DNA of 64,000 nt from Ustulina deusta (GCA_023159155.1 JAJNNX010000037.1:310001-374000); one strand, 5' to 3'. Positions 36,401-48,899 are shown, numbered from the stretch's first letter. The notes: generated by a model not told the origin, from the letters alone. Program-made: numbers and translations.

Positions 36401-39400
36401 AGACGCGTACTTGTCCTCCAAAGTGTTCCGCCGCCATCTCGATCACTGCGACCAAATTCTAGTCTCTAGGGGTCTAGAAAGCCTCTACCCTATTGTATTC
36501 AGCCAGGATCCTATAGAGAACCTTATGACTTTGCACTCGGCGCTTTTTGCTGTTCAATATGCTTCTGCCATGTCGTGGATAGATTGTGGACTCAAGGTCG
36601 ACGGAGTCATTGGACACAGTTTCGGCCAGCTGACTGCGTTTTGCATAGCTGGCTCGCTCTCCCTCCCTGATGCGTTGTCATTGGTTGTGGGTAGGGCGTC
36701 TCTGATGCAGAAGCATTGGGAATCCGAACCGGGAGCCATGATATTTTTGCAGGCCGATCGTGAGACAGTCGGAACAATCCTTCAGTCGCTAAAACCTCGG
36801 CACAGCGGCTTCTACGCCGAGATTGCCTGCTATAATGGCCCAAAAAGCCATGTAGTAGTAGGCTCGTCGAGTTCTGTGAATTACTTGGAGCAGCATATCG
36901 CCAACACTCCATCTCTTCGGGACACAGTCCGCACCAAAAAACTTAGAGTCACACATGGTTTCCACTCGAGATTCACCGAGCCCATGCTAAACCACCTCAC
37001 CGATCTAGCCAAGCAGTTAGATTGGAGGCGCCCCACGCTACATCTCGAGACTTGCGACGAACGCGAGAGCATCGCCGAACCGGACTTCAGCATTGTTTCC
37101 AAGCATACGAGATTCCCGGTCTTCTTTCAGCAAGCTGTAGAGAGGCTCACTGCACGCTTTTCTCAGGTTACCTGGATCGAAGCTGGCCGGGGATCTTCTG
37201 TGATGCAACTCGTCAAGAATTCGGTGTCAGATTCCCTAGGACACGCATTCTTATCGCCGCAACTCACTTCTCCCAATGCGCAGAGTTCTCTCACTGACGT
37301 GACCAACGAGCTTTGGAGACGCGGGTATGCGGTGCAATTCTGGCCGTTTCACCGAAGTCAAAAGCCGGATTACGAATATCTGAGCTTACCACCGTACCAA
37401 TTCGAGAAGACGAGACATTGGCTTCCGTATATAGGCAGAGACAGTCAGAAGGAGGCAGAAGTGGAGGAGGTAGAGGAGACGCACGAACTCATATCCTTTT
37501 TGCGATTCAAGGATGCATCCAAGACGGAGGCGTCGTTCCAAATTGACCCCAATTCTGATCGCTTCCAGGCTATGCTCGGTGGCCACGTCATGGCTGGCCA
37601 GACGCTCGCCCCGGCCTCTTTGTATTTCGAGCTCGCGGCTCGCGCAGCCTTATTCCTGCAGAAGGACACGGAGGCGAAAGACTATGTGCCTGCCGTAGAT
37701 GATCTCCTCATGAAATCTCCAATCGGCCACGACAAATCAACGGAGATCATGCTTACTCTAAAGCGTCTAGAAGATGTGCGGCCTTCGTGGTCATTTTCCA
37801 TCACCACCAAAGGCGGTGTGCGCCAAACTACGGAGCCCTACGAACAATCCACGGGCAGGGTGTACCTCAAGAAGCGCAACGATGCGCAGGCCGCCCGCGA
37901 ATTCAAACGATTCGAGTCGTTAACAGGTCATCGACGGCACGATGAGGTGTACAATCACCCAGATGCCGAGAGGATGGAAGGAAACCACATTTACCGCGCT
38001 TTTAGTACCGTCGTGCATTACGGAGAAGCCTTCCGGGGCATCAAGAAGATAGCCTGTGTGCGAAATGAAGCGGCTGGTAAGGTGGTGATTACCCCGGATA
38101 CGAGCGCCGCAGCAGACCAGCGGCTTTGTGATACCCCCATGACCGACAGCTTCATGCAATTTGCCGGCTTCCTGGTGAATTACTTCAACAACCCAAGTCT
38201 TGAGGATGTCCTCGTCTGCATGAACATCGAGCACATCGAGATCGGCGGAGACTTCAATCCCGACGCAGGGGAGTGGATCATCTACTCCAACATGAGTGAG
38301 GGTGGCGAGACTGACGCATCGGCGGATGCCTATGTGTTCGAGGCCGGAAGCAAAAAGATGGTCATGGCCGCATTCGGTTTCCGCTTCTCCAAGATGCCGC
38401 GGGCCTTGCTCGGAAAGATACTGAAAAATGTCAACGAACCCGGAACAACAAGTGTGAAATCACGGCAACCAGAGGCCGAGATTGAGGTTGTTAGAAGCGC
38501 TGCTCCCCTCGTCTCAGATGTCCCGTCCGCCTCATTCCGGAAACCTTCAAGTATGCGACATGACCTCCTCCAAATATTATCCAACGTTACGGACGTTCCG
38601 CTTGGGGAGCTCAACCTCGATTCGACACTGGATGAGCTTGGGATCGACTCGCTTATGGCGACCGAGGTCCTTAACGATATTCGAACAACCTTGGGTTTGA
38701 CCATCGACTTGACAAGCTTCCTGTTTTTCCCCAACATCCAAGCTCTAGTGGCTCACGTTGATGAAAACTTGGGTGTGGGTAGTGAAGGTGACCAGATAGA
38801 TACACCGCCCTCGCCCAGCACAGAGCATGGGATCGTTGATGTAGATCGCCCCGAAGTTAAGCTCGCTCCATTAGACCCTCCGGAGACAGCCAACCGACCT
38901 ACTCTAATTTCGGCGGTCAGTGCTTTCAAGGAGACGAGATTCGGGTATGATCAACTCGCGGAAGGCACCAAGGCAGTGGGCTTCTGGTCTGAGGCTTATC
39001 CGCACCAGGCCAGACTCGTGCTAGCGTACGTAGTAGAGTCGTTCGCCAAACTCGGGTGCGATTTGAAGCTTCTTCAACCCGGTGACCCTATTCCCCAAGT
39101 TAAAACACTAAGCAGGCACTCGAAGCTCGTGCGCCAACTCTACAACATTCTCGCGGATGGGAAGCTCATCATATCGACGAAACAAGGCTTCGTTCGAAGT
39201 GATGGCGCCATCGACCAAGTCCCCGCCGAACTCATCTACCAGAACCTCGTCGGCATTTATCCCCAGCACGACGATGTCAATAAACTTGTCAGATCAGTCG
39301 GATCCCAGCTAGCTGAGTGTTTGACCGGCGAACAGGACGGCTTGCAGATCGTATTTGGCGATAGAGAAACCAAAAAGACTCTGGAGGCCATGTATGAGTT

Positions 39401-41142
39401 TTGGCCACTCCTCCGAACCCCGACTCTTGTTCTCGGCGACTTCTTGCTGAAGGCCTTCACCAATGCCACTGGTGGTGGGAAATTCCGCATCCTCGAAGTA
39501 GGCGCCGGAACCGGCGGCACGACTCGCTACATTACAAACCACCTTAAGAACCACGGCATTCCCTTTGAGTACGTCTTCACCGACATTTCATCCTCTCTCG
39601 TCGCGGCGGCGAGGAAGAAGTTCAAGGGCGTCGACGGCATATCCTTTGAAGTACTTGATATAGAAAAGCCGATCACGGCAGAGTACGAGGGAGCTTTCCA
39701 TTGCATAATCGCGACGAATTGCATTCATGCGACGCGGAATCTTGAAGTGTCCCTTTCTCATTTGCGCAAGATGCTCCGTGAGGACGGGGCGTTGACGTTG
39801 ATTGAGATCACGAAGAACATGTTCTGGCTGGATATCGTTGTTGGCCTTTTCGAAGGCTGGTGGCTGTCCGAGGACGGTCGCTCACACGCTCTGGTCGATG
39901 AAAAGTACTGGGAGCGTGTTATGAAAACAGCAGGATTTGGCGAGGTCCTGTGGTCGGATGGTACTACGCCCGAGTCTAAGACCGTACGTGTTATCGGTGC
40001 GTTCCCGAGCAGAGACTTGGCTCGAGTCGACGGGCCCTCGCCGTTCAAGAAACCCGTAAAGGCTGTCTTGGAGACAGTCGTGTATAAGAAGATAGGAGAC
40101 ACAGAGATTCATGCCGACGTTTACTACCCGGACGAGGTACCAGTTTCGAACAAGAAGCTGCCGATTGGTATGTGATAGACCTAGGTCGTTGTCCTGTTGC
40201 CCGGCTAACTGCGATATAGCTTTGATGATTCATGGAGGCAGCCACATCATCTTCTCTAGGAAAGACATCCGGCCCGCCCAGACACGGCACCTGCTCGAGA
40301 AGGGATTCTTACCCGTCAGTTTAGATCATCGACTGTGCCCCGAAGTTAGCCTCGCCGAGGGACCTATGGTGGACGTGTGCGATGCTCTCCACTGGGCTCG
40401 CCACATCCTGCCGCACATCGACTCGGGCCGACCGGGGCTGCAAATCGACGGCGAAAGAGTGGTGGTGGTGGGCTGGTCGTCAGGGGGGCAACTCGCCATG
40501 TCGCTGGCGTGGACGGCACCGCAACGAGGTCTCCGGCCCCCGGAAGCTATCCTCGCATTCTACTGTCCCACCAACTACGAGGACGAGTGGTGGAGACACC
40601 CAATCCAGCCCATCGGTGCCGAAGATAAAGGCTACGAGTATGACGTGCTTGAAGCCATCCAGGATGAGCCCATCAGCAATTACGGCGTAGTAGGCGCATG
40701 GGAACCTCTTTCGGACCCGCGCATCCTAACAGACCCTCGGTGCCGCATCGTACTTCACATTAACTGGAAGGCGCAAACCCTCCCAGTTATCGTCGGCGGC
40801 TTACCGAGCAAGAAGAAGGCCGGCAGGGGCCCGGGCACCAAGAACTGGAATGCTCTTCCGCAGCCTGGACTTGACAAGATCGTGGCTGTCAGCCCTCTCG
40901 CGCAGATCCGCCGGGGCACCTACCGAACGCCAACCTTCTTGATCCACGGAACAGCCGATGACTTGATTCCGTGGGAACAGAGCCAGGGCACGTACGAGGC
41001 CATGGTCGAGAGGAACGTCACGGCCCAGTTGGCGTTGATTGAGGGCGCTCCACATATTTGTGATCTTAGCAGCGACCCCAACTCAGAGGGCTGGAAAGCT
41101 GCTGTCCGAGGCTACGAATTTCTCAGCTCGTATGTTTTTTAA
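33467..41142 (+). CDS. Non-reducing polyketide synthase, SAT-KS-AT-PT-ACP-CMeT-TE
   Basis: Exons 33467-34102, 34165-35597, 35693-40167 and 40220-41142 encode 2488 residues. Domains in order: SAT with the GFCVG active-site Cys136; KS from about residue 394 with Cys558 (DTACSSS), His693 (EAHGTGT) and His732 (NIGHTES); malonyl-CoA AT with Ser999 (GHSFGQ); product template with His1321 and Asp1508; one ACP with Ser1676 (LGIDSL); C-methyltransferase with EVGAGTGGTTRY near 1958; and a C-terminal alpha/beta-hydrolase TE with Ser2268 (GWSSGG), an ADD segment and a late His (APHICDL). All catalytic residues are intact. This architecture matches the fungal NR-PKS groups that make C-methylated orsellinic-acid-type aromatics, such as the 3,5-dimethylorsellinate synthases. 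The exact chain length and methylation are not predictable. The last intron falls at the start of the TE domain. Confidence 0.95.
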
Positions 41143-41776
41143 GCGAAGGATAATTAGGCTGTAGGAGCGAGCTTAGAGAGGGCATGGTGTATTATTACTT
41201 ATCGAGTTCTCTCCCTACTTCGTCACTCCCGCCACATTTGGAACTGGCCAGTCAGGCATTCGGATTTTACTTTATTGTGTAGCTACTACGGTATTGTTTA
41301 TTAGATAATTGATGTAACATTGTTCAGTGTACAAAGCACAGACCCCAGCACTGAATACTGGCCCCTTAGATAATTGGCTGAAAGCTCCAGATGATAGACA
41401 ACGATCAAAGATATTCTGAACGAGGGATTCCGGGTAACCTCCAGATCAAAAAAACGTATGCGCATGAGAATATAAAGCATTACGGTACTTAGTTTAAGCA
41501 AGCAGGCCATTTACTAGAATAATTGGATTACATGGATCCTTTCTGATTCTTAAAGCTGTGTGCAGAACATCTTATTATACATAGTCCATCACTTCTGACG
41601 CAAAACTTCAAAAAGAGGCTATACAACGCCGTACTCCTATGCTCCTGACATTGGCTTGTAGTCATACAAAAGCAGTCGCATTACACTCTATGAAGATAGA
41701 AAAGCCGCCAAAGTTAGGCGGTTGATAAAGCACTCGCTGTCTGAGAAGCTCAGTGCTAAGATTGGTGACGGCGGAC
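41143..41776. other. Convergent 3' region between PKS and SET9
   Basis: This AT-rich stretch between two converging genes shows no open frame of note. It is the likely right edge of the biosynthetic cluster. Confidence 0.5.
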
Positions 41777-44026
41777 CTAGCATGTGACAGCTTTCAAGCT
41801 CAGATGCCTCCGCCGGCTTGTACGTCGCAGACCGACAGAATTCTCGTCCTCGAATTGTACATCTGTGTGGTCTAGATTGGACTGTATTGCGGGGTGCTTT
41901 CTCGGCCTTCCTGGGCCGCGTTTCACAAGACTGGTGTCGTTGGAACTGGAGATGGAACTGGCGACCAAGCTATGGCAGGGCTTCGCAGGGCTTTCAGGGC
42001 TTGCAGAGGCACCTGGCACTTTTCGGCATCGAATTTTAGCTTCTTCTTCTGTGTCCAGAAACCTATGAATAGTTCGATGATCCAGAACGCGTTCTTCTTT
42101 GTCAGTTGGACCTTCTTTCTCAGTCTTGGGCCAAGAATAGCCGTAAAGCTTTGAGTGTCGTTCGCATCGGAAACAAGAGCTCCGCGTGAAATAGGCGTTC
42201 TGCTGAACGAATGCATCACCACAAATGGTGCAGTGAATCCAAGCCGTATTAGGTTCGGAGAGGAGAACTGGAGTAAGAGTGTAATCACCGGGCACTCGCT
42301 TCTTGGAAACCTGGGTGGACTCGTCCGCCGATTCAGCCACTTTGCGTTCTTCGCCCCTCTTCGGTCTACCCCTCCCACGCGGTCGACCACGAGTGGACAC
42401 CTGATCTAGTATCTCAAGGACACCTCCCGGAGAAGGTATCGAGATAGGCAGCGTTTCTTCAGAAACAGCAGTAACTGAAGTTGGCAAATCGATGAGGTCG
42501 ACAGGTGAACTTCTATCACTTTGGCTATTAACTGTTATAGAAACCGCCATGTCCAAATCAGTGGCGCTCGCGATCGGGGTTCCCTCGAGCCTTGGTAGGG
42601 ATTCCGTAAGTGGGACGGGAGGTACAGACGGTGTGCGCGATAAATCTGAGAGAGACGATAGATCCGAGTCTTCCTGCTTCAATGCTAGGATTCGAGGTCG
42701 GACAGGTGTCAATACTGGAGATTGCAAAGCTACCTCCTGGATTTCCTCTTCCGGTGTTGTTACATCAGTCATCACCATCGCATCCGGGCTCGCGGAATCA
42801 GAAGCCGAGTGCACGCTAGAGGTAGATTCATCGCTGCTTCGTCTCTCCAATCCGTCTGGAATAGAAACGGGCTCGACCCCATATTGAAGTGTCTTCAGTC
42901 GCTTCGCCGGCGTGGTAGGAGGTGACTGCAGAGATTCATATTCTCTTTTACGTTTTTCTCGAAGGATATCATGAGGAGCGGGAGAATCACACAGTGATTC
43001 CTGCTCCGAGCCACCCTTCTGCATTTTCGGTTTCGTTTTTCGAACCCGGGGTCGAATGTCTGGAGTAACTGAAGGTGTACGGGAGCCAGATGCGCAGCTG
43101 TCGTCTCTTCTTCGACGGCGTAAAGAATACCCTTGGTGGTTTGGATCTTCGATGCTCTTTTTCAGTGCAACACCGCCCTCGCCGTGTGCCCAGCCATTTG
43201 TGACGTTCTCCTCGCAGGTCCTGCACAAACACTCGCAATTGTCTTCTCCAAAATAGTTTTCTGCGTATGAAACAGTGATCTCGTCGCCGACATCAATGTT
43301 TTGGGTTGCAACAATCTCAATGCCAGTCTGGCCAGTTATCATCAGGCGAGCATTGGCGCCGCAATCATGGTTTGCGAATCGAGCAGGGCCCATAAAGAGA
43401 GCAGCACATTTGTTCCTCGAGCTGATTACAATGCTGAAGTCTTTCTTCCTCTTTGCGAGCTCCGTATCCTCCTTCGCAGTGATCATAACCCGGATCCCTG
43501 TAAGGTATTTGATGGGCTGACCCTTTTTTATATACTTCCGGGCGGTTATCGCAGCCTCGTGGTTATAAATAGTGTATCGATTTGTTGAGGACACCTCAAA
43601 CGGGCAGTCGGGCAGATAAATGCGCATATACCGTCGAAGATGGGCGCGAAAGTCGTCTTGCTCTTTGGACGTCCTCAGCCCAGTTAAAAATCGCCGAAGA
43701 CCATCTATCGCAAGCAGTTCAGACTCGGCGAGCTCGAGGTTGGGATCTACAATTAGATGCGATTGGATAATTTTGGCGATCGCTTCTTCTGTGACACCCC
43801 TAGAGGGATGATAAGAAGGGCGATTCTTGGGAATTGTCGTCCAGTAGTAGGCCTAGAACATGTCGAGGTTAGTTGCCGCTCGTTTGGCCGCTTGACGAGC
43901 CGAAGAGCCATATGTGCCAGTCCAACTCACATGGTCAACAAGCGCATCGGTGAGAATATCGTCATAGGATGATAATTGTGCCAATGTAATTGGCGGCCTC
44001 TTTGCGGCAGAGACGGGTGTGGGCAT
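41777..44026 (-). CDS. set9: Histone H4-K20 N-methyltransferase, SUV4-20/SET9 type
   Basis: Exons 44026-43931 and 43852-41777 give 723 residues; an upstream in-frame ATG at 44086 would add 20. The N-terminus ITLAQLSSYDDILTDALVDH continuing into AYYWTTIPKNR is the fungal SET9 signature. The SET domain follows, with FMGPARFANHDCGANARL and GDEITVSYAENYFGEDN, then the post-SET cysteines CECLCRTCE. The long C-terminal tail of more than 450 residues is Ser/Pro/Arg-rich, with RGRPRGRGRPKR and GRPRKHP stretches like AT-hook DNA-binding motifs, and a CTICG/CFRC pair that may bind zinc. SET9 methylates histone H4 lysine 20 in the nucleus and contributes to heterochromatin and DNA-damage signalling. Confidence 0.9.
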
Positions 44027-45409
44027 TGTCGCAATCGGAGGCTCCAATTGCTGTCCAAGAAGGCGATTGGAAGATGATTCAACCAAAGAATCGAGGAACG
44101 ACTGAAACCCAGATTTGGCGGTAGAAAAGTAATCCGGAACCCCCCTCAGCCAGAGAATAAAACGAGCGGTCGAGGAGATATGTTGTCAGCAGGAACCCCC
44201 AGACCACAACGACTCTGGTGGTTGTTGCCGGTAAGGCTGTAGGAATGCTGATGCGATATTGTACCCCAAGATGATGGCCGGAAAAGGCTCGAGTTCTAAT
44301 GGAATCCAAGTGCGATCAAGATATCTATATCTCGAGCATTGCGGGTGGAATGACAACTCAGATTGAGAGGCGGTCAGCGGCTCTCCGTTCTCAGTTCTCA
44401 GCCCTCAGCCCTCAGCTATCAAAACCACGTCATGCCAGAGGTTAAGCGGATGTGACCGAGTAATGCAGGCGAGAGGACGGGGAACAGCTGAACAGCAGGA
44501 CGCGATTGTGAGGACAGATGCATGCGAAGGATACTAAGGATCGTGGTAGACACCAGTAAACAAGATCATAAGTCTATGACCATTTGCTACTTAATGAGCG
44601 AGGAAGAAAAAAAAGGAGACAAGAAAGGAGAGTAAGACTCGACGAGCATGGAACAGACCCAGCTTGAAAGAGAGAGAACAGCGGCGGGATGGACAGGTTA
44701 GCGGGCTTGTTGAGTTGCGCCAGCCAAAGCCAAAGCAATGCAATACCAAAAGGTGGGTCCACAGGGTGGCAGGTCAACCATCCCGCTAATCCAATTTGGG
44801 GTAGGTAAATAAATACCCGCTACCGAGATGGGTCCTACCTGAAGCATTGCACAGGGGTTGGGGCTGTTGATGAGGCCATCTTAGCCACTATGACCATCAG
44901 CTCAGTCGTCAGTCATACCATTAAGGCTAGGTATACTTGAAGTAGGTCTATTAAATTGTATTGCATGCAGTAGGTAGCTTCCAACCCACCAAAAATAGAA
45001 TTGCATCAGGTGTTACATTTTTATCACTCAATCCCTGTGGTTTGTGAGAGCATGTATGCTGAGGATGAGTGATGAGAGAGGAAATACCTGTGACCGAATA
45101 GGTAATACCTTATGTAATATCCTTTATGTGAGGGGGCTAACTGAAAAGGCTGTGGCGGTGCTGCCCCTACCGAAGAGGTAGGGACATGCTTGTCGTTGTC
45201 CGAGTGCTATTCAAACAGGTGAAATGCCATCCAATCAAATCCTCGCGCCAAAATTTTGAGCCGAGCCTTGTGGAGGTAAGTACCTTATGTACCTAGGTAC
45301 TTAGGTAGGGATCCATCTATGCATGCTGTGGCAGCCATAGGTACCAGTCACAATCACCTCAACAAACGCATCAGATTGAGGCCCTGCATTCGGGGGAGAA
45401 CGGGCCAGG
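44027..45409. other. Intergenic region between SET9 and uL14m
   Basis: Divergent promoters of the two genes lie here. A short ctcagc/ttctcag repeat occurs near 44380-44418. Frames at 44079-44309 and 44574-44777 (-) lack support. Confidence 0.5.
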
Positions 45410-46046
45410 ATGATTCAATTAAAGGCAAGATGCTTCACCCCCTCCGTCTGGCCCTGCTCGTCTCGATGATTGGCTCTGCGACTGACTGACTGCCATGCTA
45501 GACCATGCTGAACTGCATCGACAACTCGGGCGCCGCCGTTGTTGAATGCGCCCTCATTGTCGGCCAAAAGAGGCACGCAACGATAGGTACGACACGAAGC
45601 CGTCATCCCTCTACCCCGAAGCCGAATTCTCGGTTCCGTCGAACCCTTCACGCGTGTACCCATCGGCCATGTCTCTCCCTCTAGCCTTTGATGATGCCCC
45701 GGTCTCCGAGGAAGCCATAGGATCGCTAACAGGCACTCTCCCTCCTACAGGTGACCGGTTCGTGGCCATTGTGCAGAAGCAGCGAGGTGCCAGTGATGCG
45801 GGCATGAACGCTGCATCGGCCGCCAACAAGGTGAAGCGCGGCGACATCCGACACGCTATCGTAGTGCGAACCAAGAAGAAGGTGCAACGGCCCGATGGCA
45901 GTGTCGTGCGCTTCGACGACAACGCCTGCGTCCTGATCAACAAGTCGGGGGATCCCATCGGCACCCGCGTCAACGGCGTCGTCGGCGCCGAGCTGCGGAG
46001 GCGGAAATGGAGCAAGATCCTAAGTATGGCGCCTACCCATGCTTAA
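45410..46046 (+). CDS. MRPL38: Mitochondrial large-subunit ribosomal protein uL14m (L14/MRPL38)
   Basis: Exons 45410-45424, 45502-45586 and 45751-46046 give 131 residues. The protein starts [16 protein letters not shown], the exact uL14 N-terminal pattern, and continues with [48 protein letters not shown] and AELRRRKW, all ribosomal L14 landmarks. The first intron starts with GC rather than GT (AAG|gcaaga), a rare but accepted splice class; no GT site nearby gives the conserved start. The protein is a core component of the mitochondrial large ribosomal subunit at the intersubunit face. The first exon codes for only five residues. Confidence 0.9.
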
Positions 46047-46708
46047 ATGCTTAAATGCTCTACGCCTCATACAACGGGCAATATTTGCAATGTCTATCAG
46101 AGAAGCGTCGGGAACTTGGTAGAGCAGACAAAGACACTGATACAGCTGTTGAGCTAGAGAGGATGAGTAGTCTAAGGCTCTGGGGTTGACCTACTACTCT
46201 AGGTGGCTTACGGTCCGGTTTCCTTTTGGCTACCATGGCATAGACTGTACGGCCAGCCGGGGGAAGTATGAATGTTACGTCATTGTACTATATGAAGGCG
46301 CATTTGTTAGGCGTTGAGAGGTGCGCGGGTGTATCAACAATAGCCTTGCGATCCAAAAGTCATGCTATAATGTCGAAATCAAATATACAACGCTCCGAAG
46401 TACCCACGACAGTCAGGTTATACACCTGCCCTAATTTTTTTGTTGTACATGTGTTAGGGTTGCGTGAGAGTCAGCATCAAGATGCCGCAAAGTGAAAACC
46501 CATGTAGGTAGTACATTGAGAATCGCTCATGGATCGGCACCACCCATATTTCCCTGTAATGAACGACACGGTAACGCAATACACAGATAAGAACCCGTGA
46601 AAATCGACCCGAACTCCATTCTCATGCGACGAAACCAAGCTAAATCAATGGTGGTATCAAAAGTCTCTGCACAACCGCTCCTCCGGCACAACGTCATGGT
46701 CGCTCAAA
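46047..46708. other. 3' region between uL14m and RPB9
   Basis: The genes converge here. Short frames at 46268-46495 (+) and 46597-46842 (+) have no motif support; the second is the antisense shadow of RPB9 exons 2 and 3. Confidence 0.5.
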
Positions 46709-47868
46709 TCACTGGAAAATGTGCCCGCATTCGCAGCACACGTAAAAGAGTTTCTTCAAGAATGTTAGTGACAATGTCCTTTTCCCCGAGTATTAGCAGT
46801 GGGGACACACTGACCATACCAGTCTCGGCGCTTCGTTGCTGAGATTGGAAGAAAACAGCCTCGTCATGCTGACACGCTGGACAAGTCTTGTTCGACCGCG
46901 GGAGCTATAGAGGCGAGGACGAAACGTCAGCACCAGAATTCGTCACCAGGGTACACGAAGTATGCATGATCTAGCTAGGTACTGCGCTGCACAGGAGTGT
47001 CGTCACAGCCTTGATTTGATGATTGAATTTGATCCATACACCATCATATCCATCATTTTTCTCCACCTGCCGAGTGAATATCGGTGGCGGAGAACAGAGG
47101 GCCACTGGTATGTAAGGATTCCCAGGGTACAGAGGGTACATATGTGTGACGCATAGTGATAGTGAACTTTCTTAGGAATAATCAACCAGAAGTATTGTAC
47201 AGGTCGTCGTCGACTGAGGGTTCCACGCCAAGGGCTTCCGGGGGATCTGCCTCGGGGTCAAGCACCATTTCGAACGGGAGATATTGGGTGATGGTCTCCT
47301 CAGACGAGTGCGGCATGCTCAAGCCACTCGAAGATGTAAATCGGTCCTCGAGGGCAGCTTGAGCTTCCTGGTCCAGAGCTTTCCAGTAATTTGCAAAGCG
47401 TATATAGCGAAGACTCTGGTAAACAATAAAATCTGGATTTCGTAGCACGCACTCATTGTACTCGCCGACTGAGGCGGGGTCCCTACACCGAGCACAATGG
47501 AGAAGAGTAATACCACACCTGAGACAAAGGGCCAGGGTGGAATCGGCAGCGGGAACAGCGACAGCAACAGCAACATCATGAACATCAGGGTGGGAGGAAA
47601 CAGGGCCACAAACCGTAGGGTCTGATCCAACATCCTGGGTGACACCAGCAGTTTCGCCAGCAGCACTATTCAGAACGTGCCGGAATACGCAGCTCGAGGT
47701 GGCCTCTTCGGTGTACTGGCATGTGCGACAGGTGAACATGAGCTTGTGAGAATCCTCGTCCTCTTTGGGATACAACATGTTGGAGCACTCGGAGCAGAAG
47801 CGGAAAGTGATTTGCTCGAGGTTGTTCTTGGGAGCATGGCCCGAGGTCGTTGACTGCGGAGTCGCCAT
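46709..47868 (-). CDS. RPB9: RNA polymerase II subunit RPB9
   Basis: Exons 47868-47614, 46904-46815 and 46753-46709 give 129 residues, the normal RPB9 length. Exon 1 has the first zinc ribbon: FRFCSECSNMLYPKED and FTCRTCQY, then TQDVGSDPT. Exons 2 and 3 hold the second ribbon: LPRSNKTCPACQHDEAVFFQ and LFYVCCECGHIFQ. RPB9 sits at the tip of the Pol II jaw and affects start-site choice, elongation and transcript cleavage. The first intron (46905-47613, 709 nt) is far longer than any other intron in the window, and exon 1 stays open in frame for 143 more codons into it (see the separate feature). In-frame methionines 7 residues upstream (47889) are possible but less likely starts. Confidence 0.92.
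47182..47613 (-). other. Open frame inside RPB9 intron 1, in frame with exon 1
   Basis: If intron 1 is not removed, translation continues from the RPB9 first zinc ribbon for 143 residues to a TGA at 47182. The tail contains CLRCGITLLHCARC (CxxC-x6-CxxC), then LRNPDFIVYQSLRYIRFANYWKALDQ-like helical sequence, and ends acidic. It lacks an early Met of its own. It could be an alternative RPB9 isoform, an exon of a nested gene, or chance openness: another minus frame is also open over 47319-47666, so the region is stop-poor in general. Confidence 0.4.
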
Positions 47869-48899
47869 GGTTGATGAACAGGAGACCACGACGTGGTGAG
47901 TGGCGCGTCCTGCGATGATGTGTCGGGAATGAGTCCACGAGCGTCAACTGTGACGCTGTCTGCTCTGGTGTAGTCGGTGGGAAGAAGTTGTTCCGATATG
48001 CCTACCTGTGTTTTGTTTTGCAGAGGGAGGAGGATGAATGGGAATAGCAGCGACGAGAAGGTCAAAAGGTGGTTTGGTGTCTGGATAGTTTGAACTGCGA
48101 AGTCGTAAGATGGATTAGGTAGATGAGATGATGTGACGATTTGACGCGACCAAATAGGGATGGGCGCCTACGCATAGGTAGTCTAGACTAGTGGTAGCCT
48201 GCTGAGAGGTCAGGCAGAGAGAGGTACAGGGCCATACAGATGGCTAGTAAGTATACAATAGGTACATAGGGTCGGTAGATGGAAGTCGCTAGAAAAGTGG
48301 CACGCGCTTGTTGGAAGACTGAGGCACATGGCTGAGAGGAGCCCGGGCGCCAAGCGCCCCACTGCAGCACTGGCACGGGTTATGCGTAGGTAGGTTAGGT
48401 ATGTGTAGGCCTCTAGCTCCCACCTCTCGGCAGGTCCTTCGACCGTTGCCCCGCATCGACCATCGACCAACCACCAGCCATCAAGCATCAGCCCCAGGGT
48501 CGCCCGGCCGTTGCCACCCCGTGATCCCCAGGGTCGCTTGCAGTAGATAACCTACCACTTGCCGCCAGCTTTCGCATTCCGTCATTTACTAGCACTTATT
48601 AAACTACCCACCGAGCATCTGGCTTTCGGCACTCTAGTCTGCATCTTCCTCCCTCTGCCTCTACATGTAATGCGCGCTTGGAATCTGGTATGATAGCAGT
48701 TGGTCGCTCTGCCAGTTCACAACACACCTCGAACTGCAGTCTCGAGTCCAGTAAACGGCTCGCCGGGCCCCCAACATCGTGACTCTCGGTGCCGTCTGCC
48801 CAACGTCCTGACCTAGAAGCCTATGTAAACCGGTCCTGTTGTGCCATCGCCTTGCAGAGTCTCGTTGTATCGTCGGCTTCGCAGTAAACCAATCACGAT
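47869..48899. other. Divergent promoter region between RPB9 and PIN1-type gene
   Basis: No gene is supported. Short overlapping frames at 48188-48488 (-) and 48661-48972 (-) have no motifs. The region is suited to be a bidirectional promoter of two housekeeping genes. Confidence 0.5.
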
